This document shows, piece by piece, positions 1 to 7,802 of a stretch of 8,446 nucleotides of DNA (position 1 is its first letter; every line of letters starts with the position of its first letter). Where the stretch lies: contig CAMGRB010000048.1 in the NCBI GenBank assembly GCA_946061315.1, forward strand, positions 1 through 8,446, given 5' to 3'. A program made the translations under genes and the position numbers. The notes under the pieces were generated by a model. That model ran no database searches, was not told the DNA's origin, and saw nothing but the letters and a program-made list of their open reading frames with translations. The DNA comes from an uncultured Clostridia bacterium. GTDB taxonomy: Bacteria; Bacillota; Clostridia; Oscillospirales; CAG-272.

Positions 1-574
1 ACACCAGAAGGTCGGAACTACGTTCGTTTACGTTACGCACGACCAGGTCGAGGCTATGACGATGGCTACGAGAATAGTCGTTATGAAGGACGGAGTTATC
101 CAGCAGGTAGACACTCCTCAAAACCTCTACGACAAGCCGGTCAATATGTTCGTTGCAGGATTTATAGGAACTCCTCAGATGAACTTTGTAAACTGCGTGC
201 TTGAAAAGAGAGATGACGGCGCTTACATAACGTTTGAAGGACATTCGATAAAGCTCCCGCCCGAAAAGGCAGAGGACCCCGCGCTCAACGATTATTTCGG
301 CAAAGAAGTAATTGCGGGTATCCGTCCCGAATGTATTCACGACGAGCCTATATATCTTTCGAGCATGCCCGATAACGTTATGGAAGTTGACGTTGACGTC
401 ACCGAGCTTATGGGTGCCGAGATATACCTCTATATCTGCATAGGCGAGCAGAACCTTATTGCAAGAGTTTCCTCGCGTTCCCAGGCAAGAGCAGGCGACA
501 GAATAAGCGTTGCCATCGAGGCTTCGAGAATACACCTGTTCGACAAGGATACGCAGAAGTATATAATTCACTAA
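1..574 (+). CDS. Sugar ABC transporter ATP-binding subunit, MalK/MsmK/UgpC type (3' part only)
   Basis: The gene is cut by the left edge; the reading frame starts at base 2 and about 190 residues are visible to the TAA at 572-574. Such proteins hydrolyse ATP on the cytoplasmic face of a carbohydrate importer. What is left of the nucleotide-binding domain is its end, with the H-loop in VTHDQVEAMT (visible residues 12-21), followed by the family's typical GVIQQVDTPQNLYDKP stretch. The rest is the TOBE/MOP-like regulatory domain, with GIRPE and ELMGAE motifs and a final strand segment near ARAGDRISVAIEASRIHLFD. Walker A, Walker B and the signature motif lie outside the window. The family commonly serves several sugar importers at once, so the substrate (maltose-like, other oligosaccharides, glycerol phosphate) cannot be told here, and no permease or binding protein is in view. 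An intrinsic terminator follows directly, so this is the last gene of its unit. The class is secure; the specific name is not. Confidence 0.93.
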   Translation, partial: HQKVGTTFVYVTHDQVEAMTMATRIVVMKDGVIQQVDTPQNLYDKPVNMFVAGFIGTPQMNFVNCVLEKRDDGAYITFEGHSIKLPPEKAEDPALNDYFGKEVIAGIRPECIHDEPIYLSSMPDNVMEVDVDVTELMGAEIYLYICIGEQNLIARVSSRSQARAGDRISVAIEASRIHLFDKDTQKYIIH

Positions 575-587
575 TTATAATAACGGT

Positions 588-626
588 AAAAGGATGCCTT
601 AAAAGCGGGCATCCTTTTTGTTTTTT
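588..626 (+). terminator. Intrinsic terminator after the ABC ATPase gene
   Basis: An 11-bp perfect stem (AAAAGGATGCC at 588-598 with GGCATCCTTTT at 608-618) closes a 9-nt loop. It is followed by a T-rich run, TTTTT G TTTTTT (615-626). It begins 14 bases after the stop codon and separates the transporter gene from the next promoter. Confidence 0.92.
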
Positions 627-643
627 GAAAACTTTTCAAAAAA
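621..643. repeat. AT-rich perfect palindrome upstream of the oxidoreductase promoter
   Basis: Bases 621-631 (TTTTTTGAAAA) are the exact reverse complement of 633-643 (TTTTCAAAAAA) around a single central C at 632. It overlaps the terminator T-run and ends 13 bases before the -35 box. It could be an operator or an UP-type A-tract, or just the product of A- and T-runs meeting. The low complexity makes chance a fair explanation. Confidence 0.4.
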
Positions 644-656
644 ATAAAAAAATATA

Positions 657-683
657 TTGACATTTCAACCTCAATGATATAAT
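657..683 (+). promoter_or_regulatory. Sigma-A-type promoter of the oxidoreductase gene
   Basis: A consensus -35 TTGACA (657-662) and a consensus -10 TATAAT (678-683) are separated by 15 bases, and TGA precedes the -10 to give an extended -10 (TGATATAAT, 675-683). The 15-base spacer is shorter than the usual 16-18. An alternative -10 with 17-base spacing is TAATAT at 680-685, a poorer match. A weak 7-bp inverted repeat (AACAAAG 687-693 / CTTTGTT 701-707) follows in the expected leader. Confidence 0.8.
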
Positions 684-724
684 ATGAACAAAGAGAAAAA
701 CTTTGTTTTCTGAAAGAGGTATTT

Positions 725-1789
725 ATGAAAAAGAAATTTGCGGTTGTAGGATACGGCGGAATGGGCTCGTGGCACGTAAATCACGCTTTGACAAGCGACG
801 TTGTCGAGCTTGCCGGTATCTATGATATAGATGAGAAAAAATCGGAGCTTGCAAAATCGAGAGGAATACGCGCATACGCTTCTCTTGACGAGCTTATAAA
901 CGATAAGGACGTAGAACTCGTTACCGTTGCAATCCCCAACGACGTACACCTTGATACCGTTGTCAGACTGCTAAACGGCGGCAAAAACGTAATATGCGAA
1001 AAGCCCGTTGCACTCTCCTCGGCAGAGCTTGAAGAAATGATATCGGCGGCTGAAAAGAACAATAAGCTTTTCACCGTTCACCAGAACAGACGCTTTGACG
1101 TTGACTATCTTGCAATACAGAAAATAATCGACAGCGGCGACATAGGCAAGCCTATTCGTATAGAGTCGAGAATACACGGCTCCAGAGGTATTCCTTCCGA
1201 TTGGAGAGGAACGAAGGAGCACGGCGGCGGAATGATACTTGACTGGGGTATTCATCTTATCGACCAGCTTATGCTCGCATACAGGGGCGAGGAGATAGAC
1301 ACGATAAACTGCACCGTTACCAACATAACCAACAAGGAGGTTGACGACGGTTGCTACCTTACCATAACCTTCAAAAGCGGCGCGGTTGCTTTTGTCGAGG
1401 TGGGAACGTATAATTTCATACCTCTGCCGAGATTTTATATGAAAGCTGAAAAGGGTACTGCCATAATTACCGATTGGCGTGAAAAAGCCAAGGTGGTAAA
1501 GTGCAAGTATTGGCACGAGAACGACGTTTTGCCCGTGCAGACCGCCGCAGGACTTACAAAAACGATGGCTCCGAGGGACAGCATAACCGTTGACGAGTAC
1601 GAGATTGATATTCCAAAGTCCGACGTGCACGATTTCTACCGCAATTTCTGTGCGGCAATCGACGGCAAGGCGGAGCAGATGGTAACCCACGACCAGATGC
1701 GCCTCGATATGAAGATAATGGAGTACGCCTTCAAATCGGCAGAACTCAATCAAACTATAAAGTTTGACGAAAAACTTTGCAAATTTTAA
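725..1789 (+). CDS. Gfo/Idh/MocA-family NAD(P)-dependent oxidoreductase
   Basis: A complete 354-residue cytoplasmic protein of the family that includes glucose-fructose oxidoreductase, inositol 2-dehydrogenase and MocA; members oxidise or reduce sugars, inositols and related compounds using NAD(P). The N-terminal Rossmann fold shows VVGYGGMG (residues 7-14), AIPNDVH (69-75) and the hallmark CEKP (91-94), whose Lys is the usual catalytic or cofactor-contacting residue. The C-terminal alpha/beta domain carries HGGGMILDWGIHLID (166-180), the family's G-G-x-x-x-D-x-x-x-H pattern, giving D173 and H177 as likely active-site residues. Length is normal. The ATG is preceded by AAAGAGGT (713-720) at good spacing. 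The gene has its own promoter and terminator, so it is probably monocistronic. The substrate cannot be deduced; the neighbouring sugar-transporter ATPase only hints at carbohydrate use. Confidence 0.93.
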   Translation: MKKKFAVVGYGGMGSWHVNHALTSDVVELAGIYDIDEKKSELAKSRGIRAYASLDELINDKDVELVTVAIPNDVHLDTVVRLLNGGKNVICEKPVALSSAELEEMISAAEKNNKLFTVHQNRRFDVDYLAIQKIIDSGDIGKPIRIESRIHGSRGIPSDWRGTKEHGGGMILDWGIHLIDQLMLAYRGEEIDTINCTVTNITNKEVDDGCYLTITFKSGAVAFVEVGTYNFIPLPRFYMKAEKGTAIITDWREKAKVVKCKYWHENDVLPVQTAAGLTKTMAPRDSITVDEYEIDIPKSDVHDFYRNFCAAIDGKAEQMVTHDQMRLDMKIMEYAFKSAELNQTIKFDEKLCKF

Positions 1790-1794
1790 CTTTT

Positions 1795-1835
1795 AATATC
1801 CGTTTCCCGATTATTTCGGGAGGCGGATATTTTTT
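1795..1835 (+). terminator. Intrinsic terminator after the oxidoreductase gene
   Basis: AATATCCG (1795-1802) pairs with CGGATATT (1824-1831). The helix continues inward through two G-U pairs to TCCCGA (1805-1810) with TCGGGA (1816-1821), making 16 continuous pairs around the loop TTATT (1811-1815). A T-run (1830-1835) follows. It starts five bases after the stop codon and insulates the heat-shock operon. Confidence 0.93.
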
Positions 1836-1871
1836 GCTTTTCGTATTATTATAAATAAGGAAGAAAAATTT

Positions 1872-1898
1872 TGAGCACTTAAAAAGAGAGTTTGCCAA
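1872..1898 (+). promoter_or_regulatory. Possible degenerate second CIRCE-like element
   Basis: TGAGCACTT (1872-1880), nine spacer bases, then GTTTGCCAA (1890-1898). Against the CIRCE consensus TTAGCACTC-N9-GAGTGCTAA this matches 7 of 9 and 6 of 9 positions with exactly the canonical spacer. The two arms pair poorly with each other, and no promoter lies immediately next to it; the operon's -35 is 28 bases downstream. It may be a weak secondary HrcA site, a decayed operator, or chance in AT-rich DNA. Confidence 0.25.
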
Positions 1899-1926
1899 AA
1901 AAATTAAAAATTTTTCAAAAAACCTA

Positions 1927-1955
1927 TTGACAAAAGTAAAAATCGGTGATATATT
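1927..1955 (+). promoter_or_regulatory. Sigma-A-type promoter of the hrcA heat-shock operon
   Basis: Consensus -35 TTGACA (1927-1932), a 17-base spacer, then -10 TATATT (1950-1955, five of six matches), preceded by TGA to form an extended -10 at 1947-1955. A/T tracts at about 1897-1922, immediately upstream, could act as an UP element. Transcription should begin near 1962, so the CIRCE operator falls in the first bases of the transcript. This is the normal layout for vegetative-sigma promoters held off by HrcA. Confidence 0.88.
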
Positions 1956-1967
1956 TATATATGTAAT

Positions 1968-1994
1968 TTAGCAGTCAACCAAAAAGAGTGCTAA
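1968..1994 (+). promoter_or_regulatory. CIRCE operator (HrcA binding site)
   Basis: TTAGCAGTC (1968-1976), a nine-base spacer (AACCAAAAA), and GAGTGCTAA (1986-1994). The right arm matches the CIRCE consensus perfectly. The left arm differs at one base, G instead of C at 1974, which also breaks one pair of the inverted repeat. A flanking T/A (1967/1995) extends the symmetry by one base. It lies between the predicted start point and the hrcA Shine-Dalgarno, so it is both the DNA operator and a hairpin at the 5' end of the mRNA. Confidence 0.95.
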
Positions 1995-2016
1995 ACTAAC
2001 ATAGGGAGGAAGAAAA

Positions 2017-3096
2017 ATGGATTTCGATACAACGGAGCTCAGCGAGAGAAAGAAACTGATTCTCAAATCTATTATCGAAGCGCATATCAAGCTTGGCGAG
2101 CCGGTCGGCTCAAAGTATCTTATGCAGGAAGCAAACATTCCGTATTCCTCCGCAACGATAAGGAACGAGATGGCGGAGCTTGAACAGCTTGGTTATCTTG
2201 AACAGCCGCACACCTCGGCAGGCCGTGTTCCGTCGGAGCTCGGTTACAGGTTTTACGTCGATTCCCTCGTTCAGCAGTACGATATGACGACAAAAGAGGC
2301 GGCGGAGCTTAATAAAATGCTCTCCGTCAAAATGTCCGAGATTGACAAGATACTCGAAAACGCAACGAAGGTGGCGTCGGCAATAACGAACTATACGGCG
2401 CTTTCCCTGCGCCCGCGCCCGTCAAGCATAACGATAAGGCGTTATGAAACGGTTTATCTTGACAGCCGCAATTTCGTGCTTGTGATGATAGCCTCGACGC
2501 AGGATACGGTAAAAACCAAAAACGTAAAGCTTCCGTTTGACGTCACAAAAGAGGATATAGCAAAGCTCTCCGAGGTGTTAAACGGGGTGCTCTCCGGTGT
2601 CGGCATAGACAATATCAACATATCGCTTATGATGCGTATGGAGAACGAAATGCCCGATTGCCCCGAGCTTGTCGGCATAGTGGTAAAGAGCATTTACGAA
2701 ACTATGAACGAGCTTGGCGCGGAAATAAAATTCGAGGGCGTCAACAGGCTTTTGCAATATCCCGAGTATAAGGATATCGACAAGCTTCAGAAAATGCTTT
2801 CCGCATTCGAGGACAAAAACGACATAGTAAAAGCGGTAAGCACGATAGACCAGAGCGACGATGAAACGAAAGTCTTCATAGGCTCCGAAAATATGGTTAA
2901 GATAATGGATGATTCAACCTTGATCTATAAAAACCTTAAGCTCAACGGCAAAACGATAGGAGCGATAGGTATAATAGGACCTTGCCGTATGGATTATTCA
3001 AAAGTCCTTTCAACAATAGATAAGCTCTCCGATGAGATAAATCATCTTTGTGAGAACAATTTAGTGCCGGGGGCTTTGAGGGAGGATAAGGATTAG
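2017..3096 (+). CDS. hrcA: Heat-inducible transcription repressor HrcA
   Basis: A complete 359-residue repressor, marginally longer than many homologues. It binds CIRCE as a dimer and shuts off class I heat-shock genes; in studied Firmicutes its folding depends on GroEL, which links repression to chaperone availability. The N-terminal winged-helix domain is very typical: PVGSKYL (29-35), SSATIRNEM (44-52), then LEQLGYLEQPHTSAGRVPS (55-73) and LGYRFYVD (75-82). The GAF-like sensing domain and inserted dimerisation segment follow, with LLQYPEY (245-251), FIGSENM (287-293) and the conserved IGIIGPCRMDYSKV (317-330), where Cys replaces the usual Thr after GP. The start is set by AGGGAGGA (2003-2010), six bases before the ATG. 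As first gene of the operon behind a CIRCE it should be autoregulated. Confidence 0.98.
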   Translation: MDFDTTELSERKKLILKSIIEAHIKLGEPVGSKYLMQEANIPYSSATIRNEMAELEQLGYLEQPHTSAGRVPSELGYRFYVDSLVQQYDMTTKEAAELNKMLSVKMSEIDKILENATKVASAITNYTALSLRPRPSSITIRRYETVYLDSRNFVLVMIASTQDTVKTKNVKLPFDVTKEDIAKLSEVLNGVLSGVGIDNINISLMMRMENEMPDCPELVGIVVKSIYETMNELGAEIKFEGVNRLLQYPEYKDIDKLQKMLSAFEDKNDIVKAVSTIDQSDDETKVFIGSENMVKIMDDSTLIYKNLKLNGKTIGAIGIIGPCRMDYSKVLSTIDKLSDEINHLCENNLVPGALREDKD

Positions 3097-3103
3097 AGCA
3101 GAG

Positions 3104-3631
3104 ATGGAAGAAAACAACGTAAAAGATACAACCGAAAAAGAAGAAATAAAAGAGGAAGAAACCGAAAAGGAAATTCCGAACGGGGAGCTTGAAGAAGCAA
3201 AAAAGAAAATTTCGGAGCTTCAAAAAAAATGCGACGAAACAAACGACAAGTATCTTCGTATCATGGCCGAGTACGACAATTTCAGAAAGCGCACTGCAAA
3301 GGAGCGTGACGGAATATACAAGGACGCTTATTCCGATGCGATAAAGGAGATTTTACCTATTATCGACAATATGGAGCGTGCCTCCGCATATGCAAACGGA
3401 GAGGAGCTTGCAAAGGGCGTCGGAATGATAGTATCGTCAATATCCGATACACTCAAAAAGATGGGTGTTAGCGAGATAGAAACGAAAAAATTCGACCCGA
3501 ATCTTCACAACGCGGTCATGCACGTAGAGGACGAAAATCTCGGCGAGGGCGAAATAGTCGAGGTGTTCCAGAAGGGCTATATGCTCGGGGACAAGGTAAT
3601 AAGACACGCCATGGTTAAAGTAGCAAATTAA
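3104..3631 (+). CDS. grpE: Nucleotide exchange factor GrpE (DnaK co-chaperone)
   Basis: A complete 175-residue protein that dimerises and releases ADP from DnaK, resetting the Hsp70 cycle in the cytoplasm. Residues 1-50 are very rich in Glu and Lys and fit the unstructured tail plus the start of the long helix. Family motifs follow: LRIMAEYDNFRKRTAKE (51-67), LPIIDNMERA (84-93), FDPNLHNAVMHVED (130-143), and the beta-domain end VFQKGYMLGDKVIRHAMVKV (154-173), which contacts DnaK. The start lies seven bases after the hrcA stop. The nearest Shine-Dalgarno candidates are inside the hrcA end (AAGGA 3088-3092, GGAGG 3081-3085), both rather far from the ATG, which suggests translation coupled to hrcA. 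No promoter is visible between the genes. Confidence 0.98.
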   Translation: MEENNVKDTTEKEEIKEEETEKEIPNGELEEAKKKISELQKKCDETNDKYLRIMAEYDNFRKRTAKERDGIYKDAYSDAIKEILPIIDNMERASAYANGEELAKGVGMIVSSISDTLKKMGVSEIETKKFDPNLHNAVMHVEDENLGEGEIVEVFQKGYMLGDKVIRHAMVKVAN

Positions 3632-5494
<1,863 letters not shown>

Positions 5495-5525
5495 TAATTG
5501 ACCGCATCTCTTAATAAAATCATGC

Positions 5526-5561
5526 TTTACGCCACCCGGTCAGGTTACCGGGTGGCGTAAA
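5526..5561 (+). other. Perfect 15-bp intercistronic hairpin between dnaK and dnaJ
   Basis: TTTACGCCACCCGGT (5526-5540) is the exact reverse complement of ACCGGGTGGCGTAAA (5547-5561), around the six-base loop CAGGTT. The stem is GC-rich and stable but is followed by AAGTGGAATAAGAG, not a T-run, so it is not a standard intrinsic terminator. Its position, 31 bases after the dnaK stop and 44 before dnaJ, fits an mRNA 3'-end stabiliser, a processing site or a partial terminator that makes dnaK more abundant than dnaJ. Confidence 0.9.
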
Positions 5562-5605
5562 AGTGGAATAAGAGAAAAACGGAAGAAATTCCGAGAGGGG
5601 TATAT

Positions 5606-6736
5606 ATGGCAGACAAAGAAGATTACTATAAGACGCTTGGCGTGGATAAAAACGCAAGCGCCGACGAGATAAAAAAAGCGTACCGTACGCTTGCAAAGAA
5701 ATATCACCCCGATATGAATCCGGGAGATAAGGCGGCGGAGCAGAAATTCAAGGAGATAAACGAGGCATACGGAGTCCTCTCCGACCCCGAAAAGAAGGCG
5801 CAGTACGATCAGTACGGTCACGCGGCGTTTGACGGTTCAACGGGCTTCGGAAGCGGAGGCTTCGGAGGCTTTAGCGGATTTGACGGCTTCGATATGGGCG
5901 ATATATTCTCCTCGTTTTTCGGAGGAGGACATTCTTCCTCGCAAAGAGCCAATGCACCGATACCGGGCGACGATATAGGCGTAAGAGTCGTTTTGTCGTT
6001 TGAGGAAGCCGTGTTCGGTTGCAAAAAAGAGATTTCTTACGCAAGAGTCCAAAAGTGTGACGATTGCGCGGGCACGGGCGCCGCAAAGGGTACGAGTGCC
6101 GAAAAATGTACCAAGTGCGGCGGCAGCGGTACCATAAGAGTACAGCAGAGGACCGCATTCGGAGTTATGCAGTCCACACGCGCCTGCCCCGACTGTAACG
6201 GTACGGGTAAGATAATCAGAACTCCGTGTCCGAACTGTCGCGGCAAGGGCATGGTCAAGATAAATAAGAAGCTTGAGGTAACGATACCTGCCGGCATAGA
6301 CGACGGACAGAGAATAGCCCTTCGCTCACAGGGTAACGAGGGCAGAAACGGCGGAGCAGCGGGCGACCTTATAATTCAGGTATCGGTACGTCCTCACGCA
6401 GTATTTGAAAGGGACGGCTACGACCTTTACTGCGAGGTGCCGATAACCTTTGCCGAGGCGGCGCTCGGAGCGACGATAAAAATACCCACTCTTGAGGGAA
6501 CGATGGACTACAATATTCCCGAGGGAACCCAGACGGGTACGGTATTCACGTTAAAACAAAAGGGCGTTACCAACGTAAATTCAAAGGGCAGAGGCAATCT
6601 CTACGTCAAGGTTGTCGTTGAAACTCCGAAAAATCTTAACGAGGAACAGAAGAAAATTCTTCGCTCCTTTGCGGAGAGCTGTCAGGAAAAGAACTTTTCA
6701 AAGAGGAGCAGCTTTTTCAGCCGCTTCAAGAAATGA
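5606..6736 (+). CDS. dnaJ: Chaperone protein DnaJ (Hsp40, class I)
   Basis: A complete 376-residue class I (type A) J-protein that delivers clients to DnaK and stimulates its ATPase. The J-domain (about 5-70) has DYYKTLGV (6-13) and the essential HPD (34-36). A Gly/Phe-rich linker (about 77-108) includes the DIF-type stretch MGDIFSSFF. The zinc domain holds all four CxxCxGxG repeats intact: CDDCAGTG (151-158), CTKCGGSG (168-175), CPDCNGTG (194-201) and CPNCRGKG (208-215). The two C-terminal beta domains follow, with [22 protein letters not shown] (225-246 region) and GRGNLYVKV (328-336). The Shine-Dalgarno AGAGGGG (5594-5600) sits five bases before the ATG and directly after a small 5-bp hairpin with a GAAA loop (5580-5593). 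No convincing promoter is seen ahead of it, so expression should come from the hrcA promoter. Confidence 0.99.
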   Translation: MADKEDYYKTLGVDKNASADEIKKAYRTLAKKYHPDMNPGDKAAEQKFKEINEAYGVLSDPEKKAQYDQYGHAAFDGSTGFGSGGFGGFSGFDGFDMGDIFSSFFGGGHSSSQRANAPIPGDDIGVRVVLSFEEAVFGCKKEISYARVQKCDDCAGTGAAKGTSAEKCTKCGGSGTIRVQQRTAFGVMQSTRACPDCNGTGKIIRTPCPNCRGKGMVKINKKLEVTIPAGIDDGQRIALRSQGNEGRNGGAAGDLIIQVSVRPHAVFERDGYDLYCEVPITFAEAALGATIKIPTLEGTMDYNIPEGTQTGTVFTLKQKGVTNVNSKGRGNLYVKVVVETPKNLNEEQKKILRSFAESCQEKNFSKRSSFFSRFKK

Positions 6737-6739
6737 GGA
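6735..6739 (+). promoter_or_regulatory. prmA ribosome binding site overlapping the dnaJ stop codon
   Basis: The dnaJ stop TGA (6734-6736) is part of TGAGGA, so the last two stop-codon bases belong to the GAGGA used by prmA. Only three bases separate it from the prmA ATG at 6743. The spacing is short, and the overlap implies that ribosomes finishing dnaJ start prmA. Confidence 0.7.
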
Positions 6740-6742
6740 AAA

Positions 6743-7672
6743 ATGAAAGACGGACAATGGATAAGGATAAAGGTAACCTCCGCGGTTGAAAATCTCGATA
6801 CCGTATGCGCCGTGATGAGTATGATCTCAAACGGGCTTCAGATAGAGGACTATTCCGATATTGACAAGCAAATACTCGACGGAGTGTACGGAGATCTAAT
6901 AGACGAGAGCGTTCTTAATGCCGACAGAACGCACGCCTCCGTTTCCGCATACGTCCCCGCCGATAAGCCGACGGAACACTATACGCTTTATATAAAAGAG
7001 CGTCTTGACGCATCGGGCGTGCAGGCAAATATCGAGCTCATACCTCTTTGCGAGGACGATTGGGCAAACTCGTGGAAGCAGTACTATAAGCCGATAAAAA
7101 TAGGCGAGCACCTTGTCGTCGTTCCCATGTGGGAGGACTATTGTGCAAAAGACGGCGAGGTCATAGTCAAGATGGATCCCGGCATGGCGTTCGGCACGGG
7201 CACGCATGAAACGACGCGCCTTTGCGCAACGATGCTTGAAAAGTACGTAAATAAAGACTCCACCGTGCTTGACGTCGGGTGCGGAAGCGGCATACTTGCA
7301 ATATGCGCTTCAAAGCTCGGAGCTAAAAAATGCTACGCATACGATATAGACCCGGTTGCCGTCAAGGTGGCAAGGGAGAATATAAAGGATAACGACGTAA
7401 CGAATATAGAGTGTGAGGTTTCCGACCTTTTGCGTGACGTCAAAAAAATCAGGTACGACGTAATAACCGCCAACATAGTAGCCGATATTATAATCCGCCT
7501 TTTGCCCGATATAAAAGACTTTATGGACGAGGGCTCCGTCCTTATAATTTCAGGCATCATCGACGAAAGATGCGCCGACGTGTACGAATCAATAGAGAAA
7601 AACGGATTTTTCAAGGTTGACGAGATACACGAAAACGGCTGGTGCGCAATCACCTTAAAACGCTCAAAATAA
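6743..7672 (+). CDS. prmA: Ribosomal protein L11 methyltransferase PrmA
   Basis: A complete 309-residue S-adenosylmethionine-dependent methyltransferase that trimethylates ribosomal protein L11. The N-terminal half is the L11-recognition domain, with WANSWKQYYKPIKIGEHLVVVP (about 107-128). The PrmA signature DPGMAFGTGTHETT is at 145-158. The Rossmann-type catalytic domain shows motif I VLDVGCGSGIL (175-185), the acidic AdoMet-ribose residues YDID (200-203), and ANIVADIIIRLLPDI (243-257) at the position of the catalytic NxxA-type loop. SGIIDE (270-275) and the C-terminal ENGWCAITLKR complete the fold. Only six bases separate it from dnaJ, so it should be co-transcribed and translationally coupled, putting L11 modification under HrcA control. 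dnaJ-prmA adjacency is common in Firmicutes. A terminator follows directly. Confidence 0.97.
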   Translation: MKDGQWIRIKVTSAVENLDTVCAVMSMISNGLQIEDYSDIDKQILDGVYGDLIDESVLNADRTHASVSAYVPADKPTEHYTLYIKERLDASGVQANIELIPLCEDDWANSWKQYYKPIKIGEHLVVVPMWEDYCAKDGEVIVKMDPGMAFGTGTHETTRLCATMLEKYVNKDSTVLDVGCGSGILAICASKLGAKKCYAYDIDPVAVKVARENIKDNDVTNIECEVSDLLRDVKKIRYDVITANIVADIIIRLLPDIKDFMDEGSVLIISGIIDERCADVYESIEKNGFFKVDEIHENGWCAITLKRSK

Positions 7673-7676
7673 GAAT

Positions 7677-7722
7677 AAAAGCCATTACGTGTCAAAAAAC
7701 GGCGCGTAAGGCTTTTTATTTT
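7677..7722 (+). terminator. Intrinsic terminator closing the heat-shock operon
   Basis: AAAAGCC (7677-7683) pairs with GGCTTTT (7710-7716). After a bulged A at 7684, TTACG (7685-7689) pairs with CGTAA (7705-7709), and TGTC with GGCG adds four more pairs, two of them G-U. The loop is AAAAAAC. A T-rich tail (TTTTTATTTT, 7713-7722) follows. It starts five bases after the prmA stop and lies ahead of a new promoter. Confidence 0.9.
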
Positions 7723-7742
7723 GCCGAATTGTATGCCCTTAC

Positions 7743-7771
7743 TTGACAAAGACGGTTTACAATGATATCAT
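7743..7771 (+). promoter_or_regulatory. Sigma-A-type promoter of rsmE
   Basis: Consensus -35 TTGACA (7743-7748), a 17-base spacer, and -10 TATCAT (7766-7771, five of six matches) preceded by TGA to give the extended -10 TGATATCAT. The -10 lies within a perfect 10-base palindrome, ATGATATCAT (7762-7771). A consensus TATAAT at 7777-7782 is too far from this -35 to pair with it. No CIRCE is present, so this promoter is probably independent of HrcA. Confidence 0.87.
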
Positions 7772-7790
7772 ATCAATATAATATTTATAC

Positions 7791-7795
7791 GGAGG
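7791..7795 (+). promoter_or_regulatory. rsmE ribosome binding site fixing a GTG start
   Basis: GGAGG lies seven bases before the GTG at 7803. The frame from that GTG begins MPRFFVR, the usual RsmE N-terminus. The first in-frame ATG is codon 36, well inside the conserved domain (HHISHSLRM), so GTG is the real start. Confidence 0.9.
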
Positions 7796-7802
7796 CAATA
7801 CC

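Noticed and set aside
971..1753. Long open frame (about 260 codons) on the minus strand opposite the oxidoreductase gene
   Set aside because: It lies wholly inside a gene with clear family motifs, has no recognisable domain, Shine-Dalgarno or promoter, and is explained by codon use on the other strand.
1844..1872. TATTAT/TATAAA and AAGGAAG after the oxidoreductase terminator, as a second promoter or a tiny gene
   Set aside because: No suitable -35 lies upstream, and the only start near AAGGAAG (TTG) reaches a stop after a few codons.
5498..5520. Possible internal promoter ahead of dnaJ (TTGACC at 5498-5503, TAAAAT at 5515-5520)
   Set aside because: The spacer would be only 11 bases and no -10-like sequence exists at 16-18 bases, so it does not form a plausible sigma-A promoter.
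5526..5561. The dnaK-dnaJ hairpin as an ordinary intrinsic terminator
   Set aside because: No T-run follows the stem, and dnaJ has no visible promoter of its own, so full termination here would silence dnaJ and prmA.
7777..7782. Perfect TATAAT upstream of rsmE as the -10 box
   Set aside because: It lies 28 bases after the TTGACA; the extended -10 at 7763-7771 with a 17-base spacer is a much better partner.
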